Program-made: the position numbers and the translations under genes | Notes under the pieces: model-generated | Seen by the model: only the letters and a program-made list of their open reading frames with translations | Told to the model about the DNA's origin: nothing | Databases searched by the model: none | In this document: positions 34,722 through 44,750 of the stretch, piece after piece | How positions within the stretch are numbered: position 1 is the stretch's first letter | Layout: every line of letters starts with the position of its first letter | Source: Limosilactobacillus secaliphilus | GTDB taxonomy: Bacteria; Bacillota; Bacilli; Lactobacillales; Lactobacillaceae | DNA: 64,000 nucleotides | Reading direction: 5' to 3' | Assembly: GCF_001437055.1 (NCBI RefSeq) | Contig: NZ_JQBW01000004.1 | Location: forward strand, 124,001-188,000

Positions 34722-36116
34722 TTATTCTTGTTCACTATTAGTTGACAAACCGTGGTGCCGAATTAGGTAAACGACCGTTGCCAGAATCAGGACAATTGCC
34801 CCTACTGAAACGGAAATCCGGGTGTCCGGGTTGACGAACATGAAAATCACGATGACGATCAACATTGCAAAGGCGAAGTAATTAGAGATTGGGTAAAGGG
34901 GAAGCTTGAATGGGTGGGTACTCATCAAGTCAGGGTTGTTACGGCGGAAACGCAATTCGGCCAGCAAAATAACGAACCACGGAATCATGCCGGGCAGAAC
35001 TGAAGAACTAAAGACAATCACGAACATGTCAGCCGTTGATTTGGAGAAGATAGTGGAAACATAGTCCAAAATGAAACCAATCAGGATCCCACCAGAAATC
35101 CCCATGATTGCCGCGTCAGGAACGATTCGTTTGGAAACACGGCCAAAGACCTTTGGCGCGTCACCTTCGTGAGCCAGTTTAAACAGCATCCGGCTGGAAC
35201 TGTAGATCCCCGAGTTAGCTCCAGACAGTGCGGCCGTCAGCACAACGAAGTTAATGATGGAAGCAGCCGAGGTGATCCCAACCTTGGCAAAAGTCGAAAC
35301 GAATGGTGAACCAACACTGCTTAACTTGTTCCACGGATAGATCGTAACAATTACAAAAATAGCACCAATGTAGAAAATCAAGATCCGCAGCAGGACTGAT
35401 TTAACTGACTTGACAACCGCCTTTTGTGGGTCGGCAACTTCACCGGCGGAAATCCCCAGCAGTTCGATTCCTTCATAAGAGCCAACAATGATTGACATTG
35501 AGAAGAAGAAACCTTTGAAGCCGCCGGTAAAGAAACCACCGTGAGCCCACAGGTTGGAGAAGCCAGTTGGGTGGCCACCGTTACCAAAGCCAAACAGGAT
35601 CACCATCAGGCCCAGGATAATCATTAAGATGATCGTAACGACCTTAATCATGGCAAACCAGAATTCCAGTGATCCATAAGCTTTGGCACTAGCTAAGTTG
35701 GCTAATACCAGGAAGATAATGATAATAATACCAACGAACCAGGTATGGAGGTGTGGCCACCAATACTGCAGATATTGGGTTGATGCCACCACTTCTGACA
35801 TCCCAACGACAATGTATTCAAACACGTTGGCCCACTTAGCAAGATAGCCGGCCAGTGGGTGAACATACTCCGTCGCATAATCGGCGAAGGAACCGGTGCC
35901 GGGGTTGACATAAATCATTTCCCCCAAGGCACGCATGACAATATACAAAATTAATCCCACGAAGGCATAGGACAGCAACACGGATGGTCCCGTCCATTTA
36001 ATAGTGGAGGTTGCCCCCATGAACAACCCGACACCAATAGCGCCCCCAAGGGAAATCATTTCCATTTGACCCGCAGTCATCGAACGTTTAAGCTGCGGTG
36101 CTTTCTCTTTGCTCAT
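34722..36116 (-). CDS. Amino-acid permease, AAT family
   Basis: 464 residues with twelve hydrophobic helices. The start LKRSMTAGQMEMISLGGAIG and the helix 1 pattern GVGLFMGATSTI are typical of the amino-acid transporter (AAT/LysP/GabP) branch. Helix 3 has GTGSFADYATEYVHP. Substrate not determined. It starts with ATG after an AGGGGATC-type site. The region upstream contains a spaced inverted repeat ATACAAGA...TCTTGTAT (36187-36223) that may bind a regulator. Confidence 0.92.
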   Translation of the reverse strand: MSKEKAPQLKRSMTAGQMEMISLGGAIGVGLFMGATSTIKWTGPSVLLSYAFVGLILYIVMRALGEMIYVNPGTGSFADYATEYVHPLAGYLAKWANVFEYIVVGMSEVVASTQYLQYWWPHLHTWFVGIIIIIFLVLANLASAKAYGSLEFWFAMIKVVTIILMIILGLMVILFGFGNGGHPTGFSNLWAHGGFFTGGFKGFFFSMSIIVGSYEGIELLGISAGEVADPQKAVVKSVKSVLLRILIFYIGAIFVIVTIYPWNKLSSVGSPFVSTFAKVGITSAASIINFVVLTAALSGANSGIYSSSRMLFKLAHEGDAPKVFGRVSKRIVPDAAIMGISGGILIGFILDYVSTIFSKSTADMFVIVFSSSVLPGMIPWFVILLAELRFRRNNPDLMSTHPFKLPLYPISNYFAFAMLIVIVIFMFVNPDTRISVSVGAIVLILATVVYLIRHHGLSTNSEQE

Positions 36117-36186
36117 AGTAAGATCCCCTTTTTCTCTAAACCTAATAAGTGTTGAATGTTTACATTATATGAGGATCTTTCTCAGA

Positions 36187-36223
36187 ATACAAGAGAATAA
36201 TTAGAGTTTTCTCATTCTTGTAT
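36187..36223. promoter_or_regulatory. Spaced inverted repeat upstream of the permease
   Basis: ATACAAGA (36187-36194) and TCTTGTAT (36216-36223) are perfect inverted repeats, centres 29 bp apart, in the permease promoter region. Possible operator; no known consensus recognised. Confidence 0.3.
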
Positions 36224-36275
36224 CCGATTATTAATAATTACTATACAGAAGTAACTCAATAGCCTATTTTACCGC

Positions 36276-36311
36276 ATAAAAAAAGAGCATGACCATTCAG
36301 CCATACTCTTT
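36276..36311 (-). terminator. Terminator of eno
   Basis: AAAGAG-C-ATG pairs with CAT-A-CTCTTT (36282-36311), with one internal mismatch. On the minus strand it is followed by seven T. Confidence 0.85.
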
Positions 36312-36332
36312 AATATCTAATTTAAACGCAGA

Positions 36333-37735
<1,403 letters not shown>

Positions 37736-37751
37736 GCTAAAACCGGTTAAA

Positions 37752-38501
37752 TTAGCGGTTGACCAAGCGCAAAAAGGTTTGAGGATCCAAACTTTCGGTG
37801 CCGACCAAGACCCCGTCGATATCGTTGCTGCCCATCAGGCGGTCGATATTATCAACGTTGACACTGCCGCCGTAGAGGATCCGCATCTGATTTGCCAGAT
37901 CCTGGCTGTACATATCCTCGATGGTCTGCCGAATCAGGTAGCAACCTTCTTCGGCCTGCTCAGGGTCAGCGCTTTGGCCAGTACCGATGGCCCAAGTTGG
38001 TTCGTAGGCAATCGTGACCTTCTTCACTTCATCAGGGGTCAGGTCCTTCAGATCGTCAATAATCCGGGCAACTACCCAGTGGACCCGCTTACCATTAATC
38101 AACCGGCCCATGGTTTCATCACAGCAGACAATCGGGCATAAGCCGACTTTCAGCGCTGCTTTCACCTTTGCATTGATCAATTGGTCATTTTCGTGAAAAA
38201 TCCGCCGCCGTTCCGAGTGACCCAAAATGACGTGGTGGATGCCAGCGTCCCACAGCATGGAAGGACTGGTCTCACCAGTATAGGCACCAGAATTCTTGCA
38301 GTAACAATTTTCGGCTGCCACTTTCAGCGGACTACCTTGTGCTGCTTTAACCATCGCAGTGAGGTCTAGTGTTGGCGCAGCCAGTGCTGTCTCTTGAATC
38401 TTGGGATCCGGCAGGTGGTCTTTAATTTCATTGACAAAGGCAACCGCCTCGTCCACTGTCTTATGCATCTTCCAATTTCCGGCAACAATTGGTACTCGCA
38501 C
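37752..38501 (-). CDS. tpiA: Triosephosphate isomerase
   Basis: 249 residues. Interconverts dihydroxyacetone phosphate and glyceraldehyde 3-phosphate. Visible: NWKMHK at about 9-14 (substrate Lys), GHSERR (about 92-97, catalytic His), YEPTWAIGTG (about 164-173, catalytic Glu) and YGGSV. I start it at GTG 38501 because AAGGAGGG lies nine bases before it and the protein then has the normal length; the in-frame ATG 16 codons upstream would add a foreign N-terminus and lies inside the pgk-tpiA hairpin region. Confidence 0.96.
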   Translation of the reverse strand: MRVPIVAGNWKMHKTVDEAVAFVNEIKDHLPDPKIQETALAAPTLDLTAMVKAAQGSPLKVAAENCYCKNSGAYTGETSPSMLWDAGIHHVILGHSERRRIFHENDQLINAKVKAALKVGLCPIVCCDETMGRLINGKRVHWVVARIIDDLKDLTPDEVKKVTIAYEPTWAIGTGQSADPEQAEEGCYLIRQTIEDMYSQDLANQMRILYGGSVNVDNIDRLMGSNDIDGVLVGTESLDPQTFLRLVNR

Positions 38502-38521
38502 TTGTTCACCCTCCTTAAAAG

Positions 38522-38546
38522 CAAAAAGGCTGGGAAAGACCCAGCC
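38522..38546 (-). terminator. Terminator-like hairpin between pgk and tpiA
   Basis: A perfect 7-bp stem GGCTGGG/CCCAGCC (38528-38534, 38540-38546). On the minus strand it is followed by TTTTTGC. It should end part of the pgk transcripts before tpiA. Confidence 0.85.
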
Positions 38547-38558
38547 CATATATGTCGA

Positions 38559-39767
38559 TTACTTCTCAGAAATAGCTGCAATTCCTGGCAGTGTCTTTCC
38601 TTCAAGGTAAGTCAAGGAAGCACCACCACCAGTTGAGATGTGGGTTAACTTGTCAGCAATGCCTAATTGCTTAGCAGCGGCAGTAGAGTCACCACCACCA
38701 ACAATCGTGGTTGCGTTGGTCAAGCTGCCCAGGAACTTGCCGATTGCCAGCGTACCCTTGGCGAAGTTTGGCATTTCAAAGACACCCATTGGGCCGTTCC
38801 AAACAACCGTCTTGGCATCCTTCAGCACATCTTCAAACTTAGCGATTGACTTAGGACCGATGTCTAAGCCTTCCCAGCCATCATCAATGCCGCCTTCAAC
38901 AACCTTGGTGTTGGCGTCATTCTTAAAGGCATCAGCTTCAACGTTGTCAACTGGCAAAACTAATTTGTCGCCGGCCTTTTCCATGATTTCCTTAGCAACG
39001 TCTTCCTTGTCAGGTTCAACCAAGGAGTTACCAATCTTCTTGCCTTGAGCTGCCATGAAGGTGTAAGCCATACCACCACCGATGATGATCTTGTCAGCCT
39101 TGCCAAGCAGGTGGTCAATAACACCGATCTTGTCAGAAACCTTGGCACCACCGAGGATAGCAACAAATGGCCGTTCTGGATTATCAACAGCGTTGCCTAA
39201 GAACTTGATTTCCTTTTCCATCAAGAAACCAACGGCGGACTTGCCAGCACCGATGTTTTGTGCAATCCCAACGTTAGAAGCGTGGTTACGGTGAGCAGTA
39301 CCAAAGGCATCGTTTACGTAAACGTCACCCAGAGATGCCCAGTACTTGCCTAATTCTGGATCGTTGCCAGATTCACGCTTGACGTACTTGCCATCCTTAA
39401 CGTCTTCGTAACGGGTGTTTTGAACCATCAAAACGTCACCGTTGTTCATTTGGTTGATGGCATCTTCCAATTGCTTGCCTTCAGTAACTGGAACAAAGGT
39501 TACGGGCTTGTTCAGCAAGTTGGACAGACGAGCTGCCACTGGCTTCATTGACAGACCTGGCTTGTCTTCTTCCTTCTTAACCCGGCCTAAGTGTGAGAAC
39601 AGGATGGCCTTGCCACCATGTTCAATCACGTACTTGATCGTTGGCAGTGCAGCCACGATCCGGTTGTCATCGCCGACCTTGCCGTCCTTAATCGGAACGT
39701 TAAAGTCAACACGCATCAATACCTTTTTACCTTCTAAAGGAAGGTCTTCAACAGTCATTTTTGCCAT
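38559..39767 (-). CDS. pgk: Phosphoglycerate kinase
   Basis: 402 residues. Makes ATP from 1,3-bisphosphoglycerate. Visible: RVDFNVP (about 21-27), the substrate-binding SHLGR (about 58-62), the nucleotide-binding [11 protein letters not shown] (about 203-213), WNGPMGVFE (about 325-333) and the hinge GGGDSTAA. The ATG at 39767 follows AGAGGG by six bases; an ATG seven codons upstream lies before this ribosome site. Middle gene of the gap-pgk-tpiA group. Confidence 0.98.
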   Translation of the reverse strand: MAKMTVEDLPLEGKKVLMRVDFNVPIKDGKVGDDNRIVAALPTIKYVIEHGGKAILFSHLGRVKKEEDKPGLSMKPVAARLSNLLNKPVTFVPVTEGKQLEDAINQMNNGDVLMVQNTRYEDVKDGKYVKRESGNDPELGKYWASLGDVYVNDAFGTAHRNHASNVGIAQNIGAGKSAVGFLMEKEIKFLGNAVDNPERPFVAILGGAKVSDKIGVIDHLLGKADKIIIGGGMAYTFMAAQGKKIGNSLVEPDKEDVAKEIMEKAGDKLVLPVDNVEADAFKNDANTKVVEGGIDDGWEGLDIGPKSIAKFEDVLKDAKTVVWNGPMGVFEMPNFAKGTLAIGKFLGSLTNATTIVGGGDSTAAAKQLGIADKLTHISTGGGASLTYLEGKTLPGIAAISEK

Positions 39768-39798
39768 GCTAATCCCTCTTTCTTTCACGTTTTACATC

Positions 39799-39834
39799 AA
39801 AAAGGTGGGCGGAGTCAGCCTCCTCCCACCTTTT
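39799..39834 (-). terminator. Strong hairpin between gap and pgk
   Basis: AAAAGGTGGG (39800-39809) pairs with CCCACCTTTT (39825-39834), continued inside by GGAG/CTCC. On the minus strand it is followed by TTTTTG. Works as an attenuating terminator or an mRNA processing/stabilising stem. Confidence 0.8.
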
Positions 39835-39852
39835 GATTCATCAAACTTTAAA

Positions 39853-40866
39853 TTACAGACTTGCGAAGTGGAGCAGAGTCCGAATCATGTTTGAAGTGAA
39901 GCCGTATTCGTTGTCGTACCAAGCAACGGTCTTAACTAATTGAGTACCGTCGTCGCCTTCCATGATTTCAGTCTGGGAAGGATCAAAGACAGAACCATAA
40001 GTTGAGCCGATGATATCAGTAGATACGATTGGGTCTTCAGTGTAACCAAAGGCATCGTTGCCTTCAGTTGCCTTCTTCATTGCTGAGTTAACTTCATCAA
40101 CAGTAACCTTCTTGTTGAAGACGGAAACCAGTTCAGTCAGAGAACCATCAACAACACCAACACGCTGAGCGTGGCCAGAAAGCTTACCGTTCAGTTCAGG
40201 AATTACCAGGCCAATAGCCTTGGCAGCACCAGATGAGTGAGGAATAGTGTTGATGCTTGCAGTACGGTTGTTACGCATCTTCTTACCACGAGGGCCATCA
40301 AGGATAGCTTGGGTGGAAGTGAAGGCGTGAATAGTAGTCATGGTACCAACCTTGATACCGAAGTTCTTGTTAAGGAAGTAAGCCATTGGGGCCAGGCAAG
40401 AAGTGGTGCAGGAACCTGCAGAAACGATCTTGTCATCAGCCTTCAGAGTGTCCAGGTTAACACCAGGAACAACAGTAGGAATGTTACCGGCAGGTGCTGA
40501 AATCAGAACACGCTTTGCACCAGCGTCCAAGTGAGCTTGTGACTTTTCAGCTGAAGTGTAGAAACCAGTACATTCAAGAACGAAGTCAACACCATCGTTC
40601 TTAACCCAAGGAATGTTCCGTGCATCGCGTTCTGCGTATACAGGGTATTCCTTACCGTCAACAACGATGCCCTTATCAGTTGCTGAAACTTCGCCAGGGA
40701 ACTTGCCATGAGTTGAGTCGTACTTCAACAGGTAAGCAAGCATAGCAGGAGTAGTCAAATCGTTGATCGCTACAACCTGGATGTCATCCGTGTTTAATTC
40801 ATGAATCCGACGGAATGCCAGACGGCCGATACGACCAAAACCATTAATACCAATCTTTACAGTCAT
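39853..40866 (-). CDS. gap: Glyceraldehyde-3-phosphate dehydrogenase, type I
   Basis: 337 residues. NAD-dependent oxidation and phosphorylation of glyceraldehyde 3-phosphate. The Rossmann start [11 protein letters not shown] lies at about 6-16. The catalytic Cys is in SCTTSCLAP (about 155); the more common form is SCTTNCLAP. His is in TIHAFTSTQ (about 182). The ATG at 40866 has AAAGGAGG upstream; an in-frame ATG 14 codons earlier lies before this site. No cggR repressor gene precedes it, unlike in many Firmicutes; the upstream region holds tRNA genes instead. Confidence 0.98.
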   Translation of the reverse strand: MTVKIGINGFGRIGRLAFRRIHELNTDDIQVVAINDLTTPAMLAYLLKYDSTHGKFPGEVSATDKGIVVDGKEYPVYAERDARNIPWVKNDGVDFVLECTGFYTSAEKSQAHLDAGAKRVLISAPAGNIPTVVPGVNLDTLKADDKIVSAGSCTTSCLAPMAYFLNKNFGIKVGTMTTIHAFTSTQAILDGPRGKKMRNNRTASINTIPHSSGAAKAIGLVIPELNGKLSGHAQRVGVVDGSLTELVSVFNKKVTVDEVNSAMKKATEGNDAFGYTEDPIVSTDIIGSTYGSVFDPSQTEIMEGDDGTQLVKTVAWYDNEYGFTSNMIRTLLHFASL

Positions 40867-41044
40867 ACTGCAATATCCTCCTTTAGGAAATAAACTTAAT
40901 GTACGCATATTATTTTAGCACGCTGTTCAATAAAGTACAGATGAAATAATTGCGTCCACCAATGAGCATCTGTATTTTAACCCCTTTTTTAGCAATAAGT
41001 CTAGTCTAGTGCTAATTGAATCTAAAATGACTTAACATTAGGGC

Positions 41045-41073
41045 TTGCATTTATGAGATTAATTAGATAAAAT
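41045..41073 (+). promoter_or_regulatory. Promoter of the tRNA-Arg/tRNA-Leu unit
   Basis: TTGCAT (41045-41050), 17 bp, TAAAAT (41068-41073), 12 bp before the first tRNA. Confidence 0.7.
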
Positions 41074-41085
41074 ACTATGTGTTAT

Positions 41086-41157
41086 GCGCCCTTAGTGTAA
41101 TGGATCGCACGTGAGATTCCGGTTCTCGAGATCAGGGTTCGACTCCCTGGGGGCGCA
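41086..41157 (+). tRNA. tRNA-Arg (CCG)
   Basis: 72 nt. The acceptor pair is GCGCCCT with GGGGCGC, the discriminator A is at 41157, and CCA is not encoded. D stem GTGT/GCAC. Anticodon stem TGAGA/TCTCG with loop TTCCGGT gives anticodon CCG, reading the Arg codon CGG. T arm CAGGGTTCGACTCCCTG. Cotranscribed with tRNA-Leu, five bases downstream. Confidence 0.95.
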
Positions 41158-41162
41158 TTGAT

Positions 41163-41246
41163 GCCCCAGTGGCGGAACTGGCAGACGCGCAACGTTCAGG
41201 TCGTTGTATGGGTAACCATGTACAGGTTCGAATCCTGTTTGGGGCA
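41163..41246 (+). tRNA. tRNA-Leu (CAG)
   Basis: 84 nt with a long variable arm (TATGGGTAACCATG), as expected for Leu. Anticodon stem CAACG/CGTTG with loop TTCAGGT gives CAG, reading CTG. Acceptor GCCCCAG pairs with TTGGGGC, using a wobble; discriminator A; CCA not encoded. Ends at a strong terminator. Confidence 0.95.
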
Positions 41247-41250
41247 TATG

Positions 41251-41287
41251 AAAAAGGTTCGGCAAGCTTGCCGGACCTTTTCTTTTT
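41251..41287 (+). terminator. Terminator of the tRNA pair
   Basis: AAAAGGT-T-CGGCAAG pairs with CTTGCCG-G-ACCTTTT (41252-41281), with one internal mismatch, followed by CTTTTTG. Confidence 0.92.
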
Positions 41288-41305
41288 GTCTAAAAATCGT
41301 TGTTA

Positions 41306-41340
41306 ATAAAAAAAGCGGCCCACACAGGTGGCACCACTTT
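41306..41340 (-). terminator. Terminator of the 43-residue gene
   Basis: On the minus strand, AAAGTGG (41340-41334) pairs with CCGCTTT (41318-41312), one wobble, then continues as a T run. It lies a few bases after the stop codon of the small gene. Confidence 0.75.
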
Positions 41341-41343
41341 AAA

Positions 41344-41475
41344 TTACTTTTCTTCAGCTGGCTTTTCTTTAGCCCACTTACGAATTGCTTCAATCTTCTT
41401 TTCCTTTAAAGCCCGCTTGTAACGTGGGGCAACTGGGCGACGACCCTGTACGCCATGTGGATGTGCTTTACGCAT
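41344..41475 (-). CDS. Very small basic protein, unknown function
   Basis: 43 residues, too short for most gene finders. It begins MRKAHPHGVQGRRPVAPRYK and ends in a Lys/Glu helix (KEKKIEAIRKWAKEKPAEEK). It is strongly basic in the first half, with no Cys, signal peptide or membrane helix. Support for a real gene is strong: a -35/-10 promoter with 17-bp spacing, AGGAGG nine bases before the ATG, and a terminator directly after the stop. The composition is like that of nucleic-acid or ribosome-associated small proteins, but I do not recognise it. Convergent with the tRNA pair. Confidence 0.82.
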   Translation of the reverse strand: MRKAHPHGVQGRRPVAPRYKRALKEKKIEAIRKWAKEKPAEEK

Positions 41476-41500
41476 GTCAACATGCCTCCTTTATATTGAA

Positions 41501-41550
41501 CGTGAATAATCAACATTCACGATTATAACGAAACCTAGCCCAAAGCGCAA
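41501..41550 (-). promoter_or_regulatory. Promoter and leader hairpin of the 43-residue gene
   Basis: On the minus strand, TTGCGC (41550-41545), 17 bp, TATAAT (41527-41522), then a perfect hairpin CGTGAAT/ATTCACG (41521-41501) at the transcript start. Confidence 0.7.
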
Positions 41551-41640
41551 GGCTTTCCCCTTTTCTTCTCACCTAACAAGGTAGGCAATGCAGGCGTGCG
41601 TTGACTTAATTGACTATTTCAAAAAAGATATTAAAAACCC

Positions 41641-41669
41641 TTGATACCTATACCAATTTGGGATAGTAT
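41641..41669 (+). promoter_or_regulatory. Promoter of the 38-residue gene
   Basis: TTGATA (41641-41646), 17 bp, TAGTAT (41664-41669). The start codon at 41747 is about 78 bp downstream, which leaves a leader of about 70 nt. Confidence 0.65.
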
Positions 41670-41746
41670 TGATGATGTCAAGAAGGGCAAGAGATTTATG
41701 GCCCTGACCAATTAGTAAATGTGATTCCATAATGGAGGAAAACAAA

Positions 41747-41863
41747 ATGTCATTAAAGGATTTCAAAGCAATTAAAGATAACAGTGCTAACGGCCGTGAA
41801 CAATTAGACGCCGAAAGTGCTAGTGCTGAATTAAATCTGATTTCTGAAGACGCCAACAAGTAG
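41747..41863 (+). CDS. Very small acidic peptide, unknown function
   Basis: 38 residues, MSLKDFKAIKDNSANGREQL followed by DAESASAELNLISEDANK. Acidic overall (8 Asp/Glu against 5 Lys/Arg), no Cys, Trp or Tyr, no signal peptide. The gene has its own promoter, GGAGG eight bases before the ATG, and a terminator about 70 bp after the stop; the 3' part of the transcript can form the stem GTACTGA/TCAGTAC. I do not recognise the peptide. It could be a leader-type or signalling precursor, a regulatory small protein, or the coding part of a dual-function RNA. It stands just upstream of clpP. Confidence 0.72.
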   Translation: MSLKDFKAIKDNSANGREQLDAESASAELNLISEDANK

Positions 41864-41933
41864 TCTCCATTTTAAAAGTTAAATAAGAAGGTACTGAATC
41901 AGACTGTACTTAATTAGGTGATCAGTACACAAT

Positions 41934-41967
41934 GCCGTCAACGTGAAATAGCCGTTGGCGGTTTTTC
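41934..41967 (+). terminator. Terminator of the 38-residue gene
   Basis: CCGTCAACG (41935-41943) pairs with CGTTGGCGG (41953-41961), one wobble, then five T. Confidence 0.88.
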
Positions 41968-42054
41968 TTACCTACGACCAATTGGTGACTGCTTAATCCT
42001 GCTGGTGCTCCCCAGTAATTGACAAAAAAGTAGCAAAATAAAAGGCACAAATAG

Positions 42055-42084
42055 TTTGACCTTTGCTGACCTATGGTTTACACT
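42055..42084 (+). promoter_or_regulatory. clpP promoter with CtsR-like operator
   Basis: TTGACC (42056-42061), 17 bp, TACACT (42079-42084). The operator 42055-42071 reads on the minus strand GGTCAGCAAAGGTCAAA: one perfect CtsR heptad GGTCAAA, a three-base spacer, and a second heptad with two changes. It overlaps the -35 box, so CtsR would repress clpP until heat or protein stress. Confidence 0.75.
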
Positions 42085-42135
42085 GTCAGTATCAGTTAGC
42101 AGTTAAAGCTAACAAGTGCTAAAGGAGGCTTAAAC

Positions 42136-42732
42136 ATGAATTTAGTTCCGACTGTCATTGAGCAGACCTCTCGTGGCGAACGTGCTTACGATATCTACTC
42201 ACGGCTTCTGAAGGATCGGATCATTATGTTGTCTGGTCCTATTGAAGACAACATGGCAAACTCGATCGTTGCGCAACTCCTGTTCTTGGATGCGCAAGAC
42301 TCAACTAAAGACATTTACTTATACATTAACTCACCTGGTGGTGTGGTAACTTCTGGTATGGCAATCTATGACACCATGAACTTCATCAAGGCTGATGTTC
42401 AGACGATTGTTATCGGTATGGCCGCTTCCATGGCTTCTGTCCTGGTATCATCCGGTGCTAAGGGCAAGCGGTTCGGCCTGCCTCACTCTCAGGTATTGAT
42501 TCACCAACCATCTGGCGGTGCTCAAGGTCAGCAAACCGAAATTGAAATTGCGGCTACTGAAATCTTGAAGACCCGGAAGATGATGAACAAGATCTTAGCC
42601 GAAAATACTGGTCAGTCCATCGAAACCATCAACCGTGATACGGAACGTGACCACTACTTTAGTGCTCAAGAAGCCGTTGATTACGGTCTGCTTGATGGCA
42701 TCATGGAAAACAAGCCAAAAGCTAACGACTAA
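42136..42732 (+). CDS. clpP: ATP-dependent Clp protease proteolytic subunit
   Basis: 198 residues. A serine peptidase that forms two stacked heptameric rings and degrades substrates handed over by Clp ATPases, including tmRNA-tagged proteins. Catalytic Ser98 lies in [10 protein letters not shown], His123 in [14 protein letters not shown], and Asp near 172 in [12 protein letters not shown]. The ATG follows AAAGGAGG. Single gene with CtsR-like control and a bidirectional terminator shared with whiA. A GTTAGC/GCTAAC hairpin lies just before the ribosome site. Confidence 0.98.
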   Translation: MNLVPTVIEQTSRGERAYDIYSRLLKDRIIMLSGPIEDNMANSIVAQLLFLDAQDSTKDIYLYINSPGGVVTSGMAIYDTMNFIKADVQTIVIGMAASMASVLVSSGAKGKRFGLPHSQVLIHQPSGGAQGQQTEIEIAATEILKTRKMMNKILAENTGQSIETINRDTERDHYFSAQEAVDYGLLDGIMENKPKAND

Positions 42733-42760
42733 GTATCAACCCTTAATTAGTTCATAACGT

Positions 42761-42798
42761 AAAAAGCAGTCAGGAAATTTTTCCTGGCTGCTTTTTTT
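42761..42798. terminator. Bidirectional terminator between clpP and whiA
   Basis: AAAAAGCAGTCAGGAAA pairs with TTTCCTGGCTGCTTTTT, with one mismatch and A/T runs at both ends. Confidence 0.92.
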
Positions 42799-42800
42799 AG

Positions 42801-43736
42801 TTATTCAGCTGGTGCACGCAGCTTGTTGGCGTAGTCGTTGAGTTTGCGCAGGCGGTGGTTGACACCCGACTTGGAAATCGGGCCGCCGGGAACCAGTACC
42901 CCCAGTTCCTTCAAACTCACCTCTGGATGCGCCAACCGTGTCTGTGCGATGGCTTGGAGCTTCTCGGGCAAGTTACTTAAGCCGATCCGCGAATCAATCA
43001 AGCGAATGTTTTCCACCTGCCGGTTAGCCGCATTGGCCACCTTATCCATATTGGCATTCTCACAGTTGACCAAACGGTTGACCGAATTTCTCATGTCTCT
43101 GACGATACGGATATTTTCAAATTCCAGCATTGAATTGGTGGCACCGATTAGTTGCAAGAAGTCTGCGATCTTTTCCGCTTCCTTCAGATAAACGATGAAG
43201 CCACTCCGGCGAGCCGTTGCGCGGGCGTTCAGGCCAAAATGGTTAATCATCTCTTTGATCATATCGTTATGGCTCTCATACAGAGAATAAATCTCCAGGT
43301 GGTAACGCGAGGTCTGCGGATTGTTCACGGACCCGCCAGCCAAGAAAGCCCCACGAAGATATGACTGAATCATCAGATCATCCTTAAACGTGCTCAAGGG
43401 AACCCGTTCAGCCAACTGGTAACCCTCTAAGATGCCCAAGTTGGCCAACAATTCCCGCACATGGTACTGCAAGCGGACCACATAAGTATTGTTCTTCTTC
43501 AGTTTCATCTTGCGCCGGACAACGATGTCACTCTCAATTTGGTAGAAATCCTTCAAGAGGCGGTAAATACGTCGTGCCAGCGCTGGACTTTCCGTCTGCA
43601 CATTCAGAACCATCTGTGAATTCTGAATGGACAGCGAACCGTTCATCCGGATCAATGCCATCAGCTCGGCTTTGGCGTTTTGACGGTGCACCTTGAGTTC
43701 CGTCAATTCCTTTTTAACTTGACTGGCATATGACAT
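42801..43736 (-). CDS. whiA: DNA-binding protein WhiA
   Basis: 311 residues. The N-terminal LAGLIDADG-like fold includes the segment [24 protein letters not shown] (about 127-150), which has lost nuclease residues. The C-terminal helix-turn-helix is at about 220-305 and contains [21 protein letters not shown]. WhiA affects chromosome segregation and cell division in Firmicutes. Last gene of the rapZ-yvcK-whiA operon, 15 bp after yvcK. Confidence 0.95.
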   Translation of the reverse strand: MSYASQVKKELTELKVHRQNAKAELMALIRMNGSLSIQNSQMVLNVQTESPALARRIYRLLKDFYQIESDIVVRRKMKLKKNNTYVVRLQYHVRELLANLGILEGYQLAERVPLSTFKDDLMIQSYLRGAFLAGGSVNNPQTSRYHLEIYSLYESHNDMIKEMINHFGLNARATARRSGFIVYLKEAEKIADFLQLIGATNSMLEFENIRIVRDMRNSVNRLVNCENANMDKVANAANRQVENIRLIDSRIGLSNLPEKLQAIAQTRLAHPEVSLKELGVLVPGGPISKSGVNHRLRKLNDYANKLRAPAE

Positions 43737-43751
43737 TTACCTATTCCTCCT

Positions 43752-44738
43752 CTAATCGTGCACGTCATGCAGGCGGTTAAGCAGCTCAGTTACCACTTTG
43801 TCGCGGTCATGGAAGGCACCGTTGTCCCGCAAACGCAGGAAGTTCGCTGAGATGACCCGGCAACCCTGTTTGCGCAGGCCCTCGAAATCGTGGCCAACTG
43901 GCTGAGAAATTTCATTCCATTCCTGGAAGTTGATGTAGTCTTCTGGTACCGGTTGAATATTAACCAGCACGGTATCGATATAGTGGCCGCCCAGGTGTTC
44001 ATTCAACACCCGCACATGGTCGGCATCCGTAAAGTGGTCGGTTTCACCTTTTTGCGTCATGATGTTGCAAATGTAGACCACTTCGGCCTTCGTCTTGCGC
44101 ACCGCGTCACCAACGTTTTGAATCATCAGGTTCGGCAAAATGCTGGTGAAGAGGCTCCCGGGACCTAGAACGATCTGATCGGCATCCATAATGGCGTCAA
44201 TCACTTCTTTCATGGCCTGGGCATGGTGGCCATCGTCGTCATTGGAAGGCGTGATCCAGACCCGCTTGATCTGTTTGTGGGCGGCCGTAATTTCGGACTC
44301 CCCGCTCATCTTAGTGCCATCGTAGAATTCGGCGTTCAAGGTTAACGGCTCGTTGGCAACGGGAAAGATGTGACCATGGATCTTCATTAACGAAGACAAT
44401 TCCTGGACAGCGGTAAAAATATTACCCTTCATTTCCGCTAACGCCGTGATAATCAGGTTACCAATCGCATGGCCGGCTAAAAAGCTATCGCTGCTTTCAA
44501 ACCGGTATTGAAAGATATCCTTGTCAATCTGTGGCAACTCCGTCAGTGCAACCAGCGCATTGCGAATATCACCAGGCGGAACCACGTTGATATAGTTACG
44601 CAAAATACCCGATGATCCGCCATCATCGGCCACTGTTACCACCGCGGTGATGTCCACTGACTGATCCCGCAGGCCACGCAGGATGATCGGCAGGCCCGTT
44701 CCACCGCCAATAATTACTACCTTTGGTTTATGCTGCAT
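43752..44738 (-). CDS. yvcK: YvcK/MgfK gluconeogenesis-factor family protein
   Basis: 328 residues of the CofD-like fold. The N-terminal nucleotide-sugar binding loop is [16 protein letters not shown] (about 8-23), followed by [13 protein letters not shown] (about 36-48). In Bacillus, YvcK binds UDP-sugars and is needed for growth on gluconeogenic carbon sources and for wall synthesis. Middle gene of the conserved operon; its start is 12 bp after rapZ. Confidence 0.95.
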   Translation of the reverse strand: MQHKPKVVIIGGGTGLPIILRGLRDQSVDITAVVTVADDGGSSGILRNYINVVPPGDIRNALVALTELPQIDKDIFQYRFESSDSFLAGHAIGNLIITALAEMKGNIFTAVQELSSLMKIHGHIFPVANEPLTLNAEFYDGTKMSGESEITAAHKQIKRVWITPSNDDDGHHAQAMKEVIDAIMDADQIVLGPGSLFTSILPNLMIQNVGDAVRKTKAEVVYICNIMTQKGETDHFTDADHVRVLNEHLGGHYIDTVLVNIQPVPEDYINFQEWNEISQPVGHDFEGLRKQGCRVISANFLRLRDNGAFHDRDKVVTELLNRLHDVHD

Positions 44739-44750
44739 CCTCTTACTCCC

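Noticed and set aside
38502-38549. Longer TpiA start
   Set aside because: The extension covers the pgk-tpiA hairpin and ribosome site. GTG 38501 gives the family's normal N-terminus.
40867-41085. Missing cggR or other gene upstream of gap
   Set aside because: The 219-bp stretch has only promoters and no credible frame.
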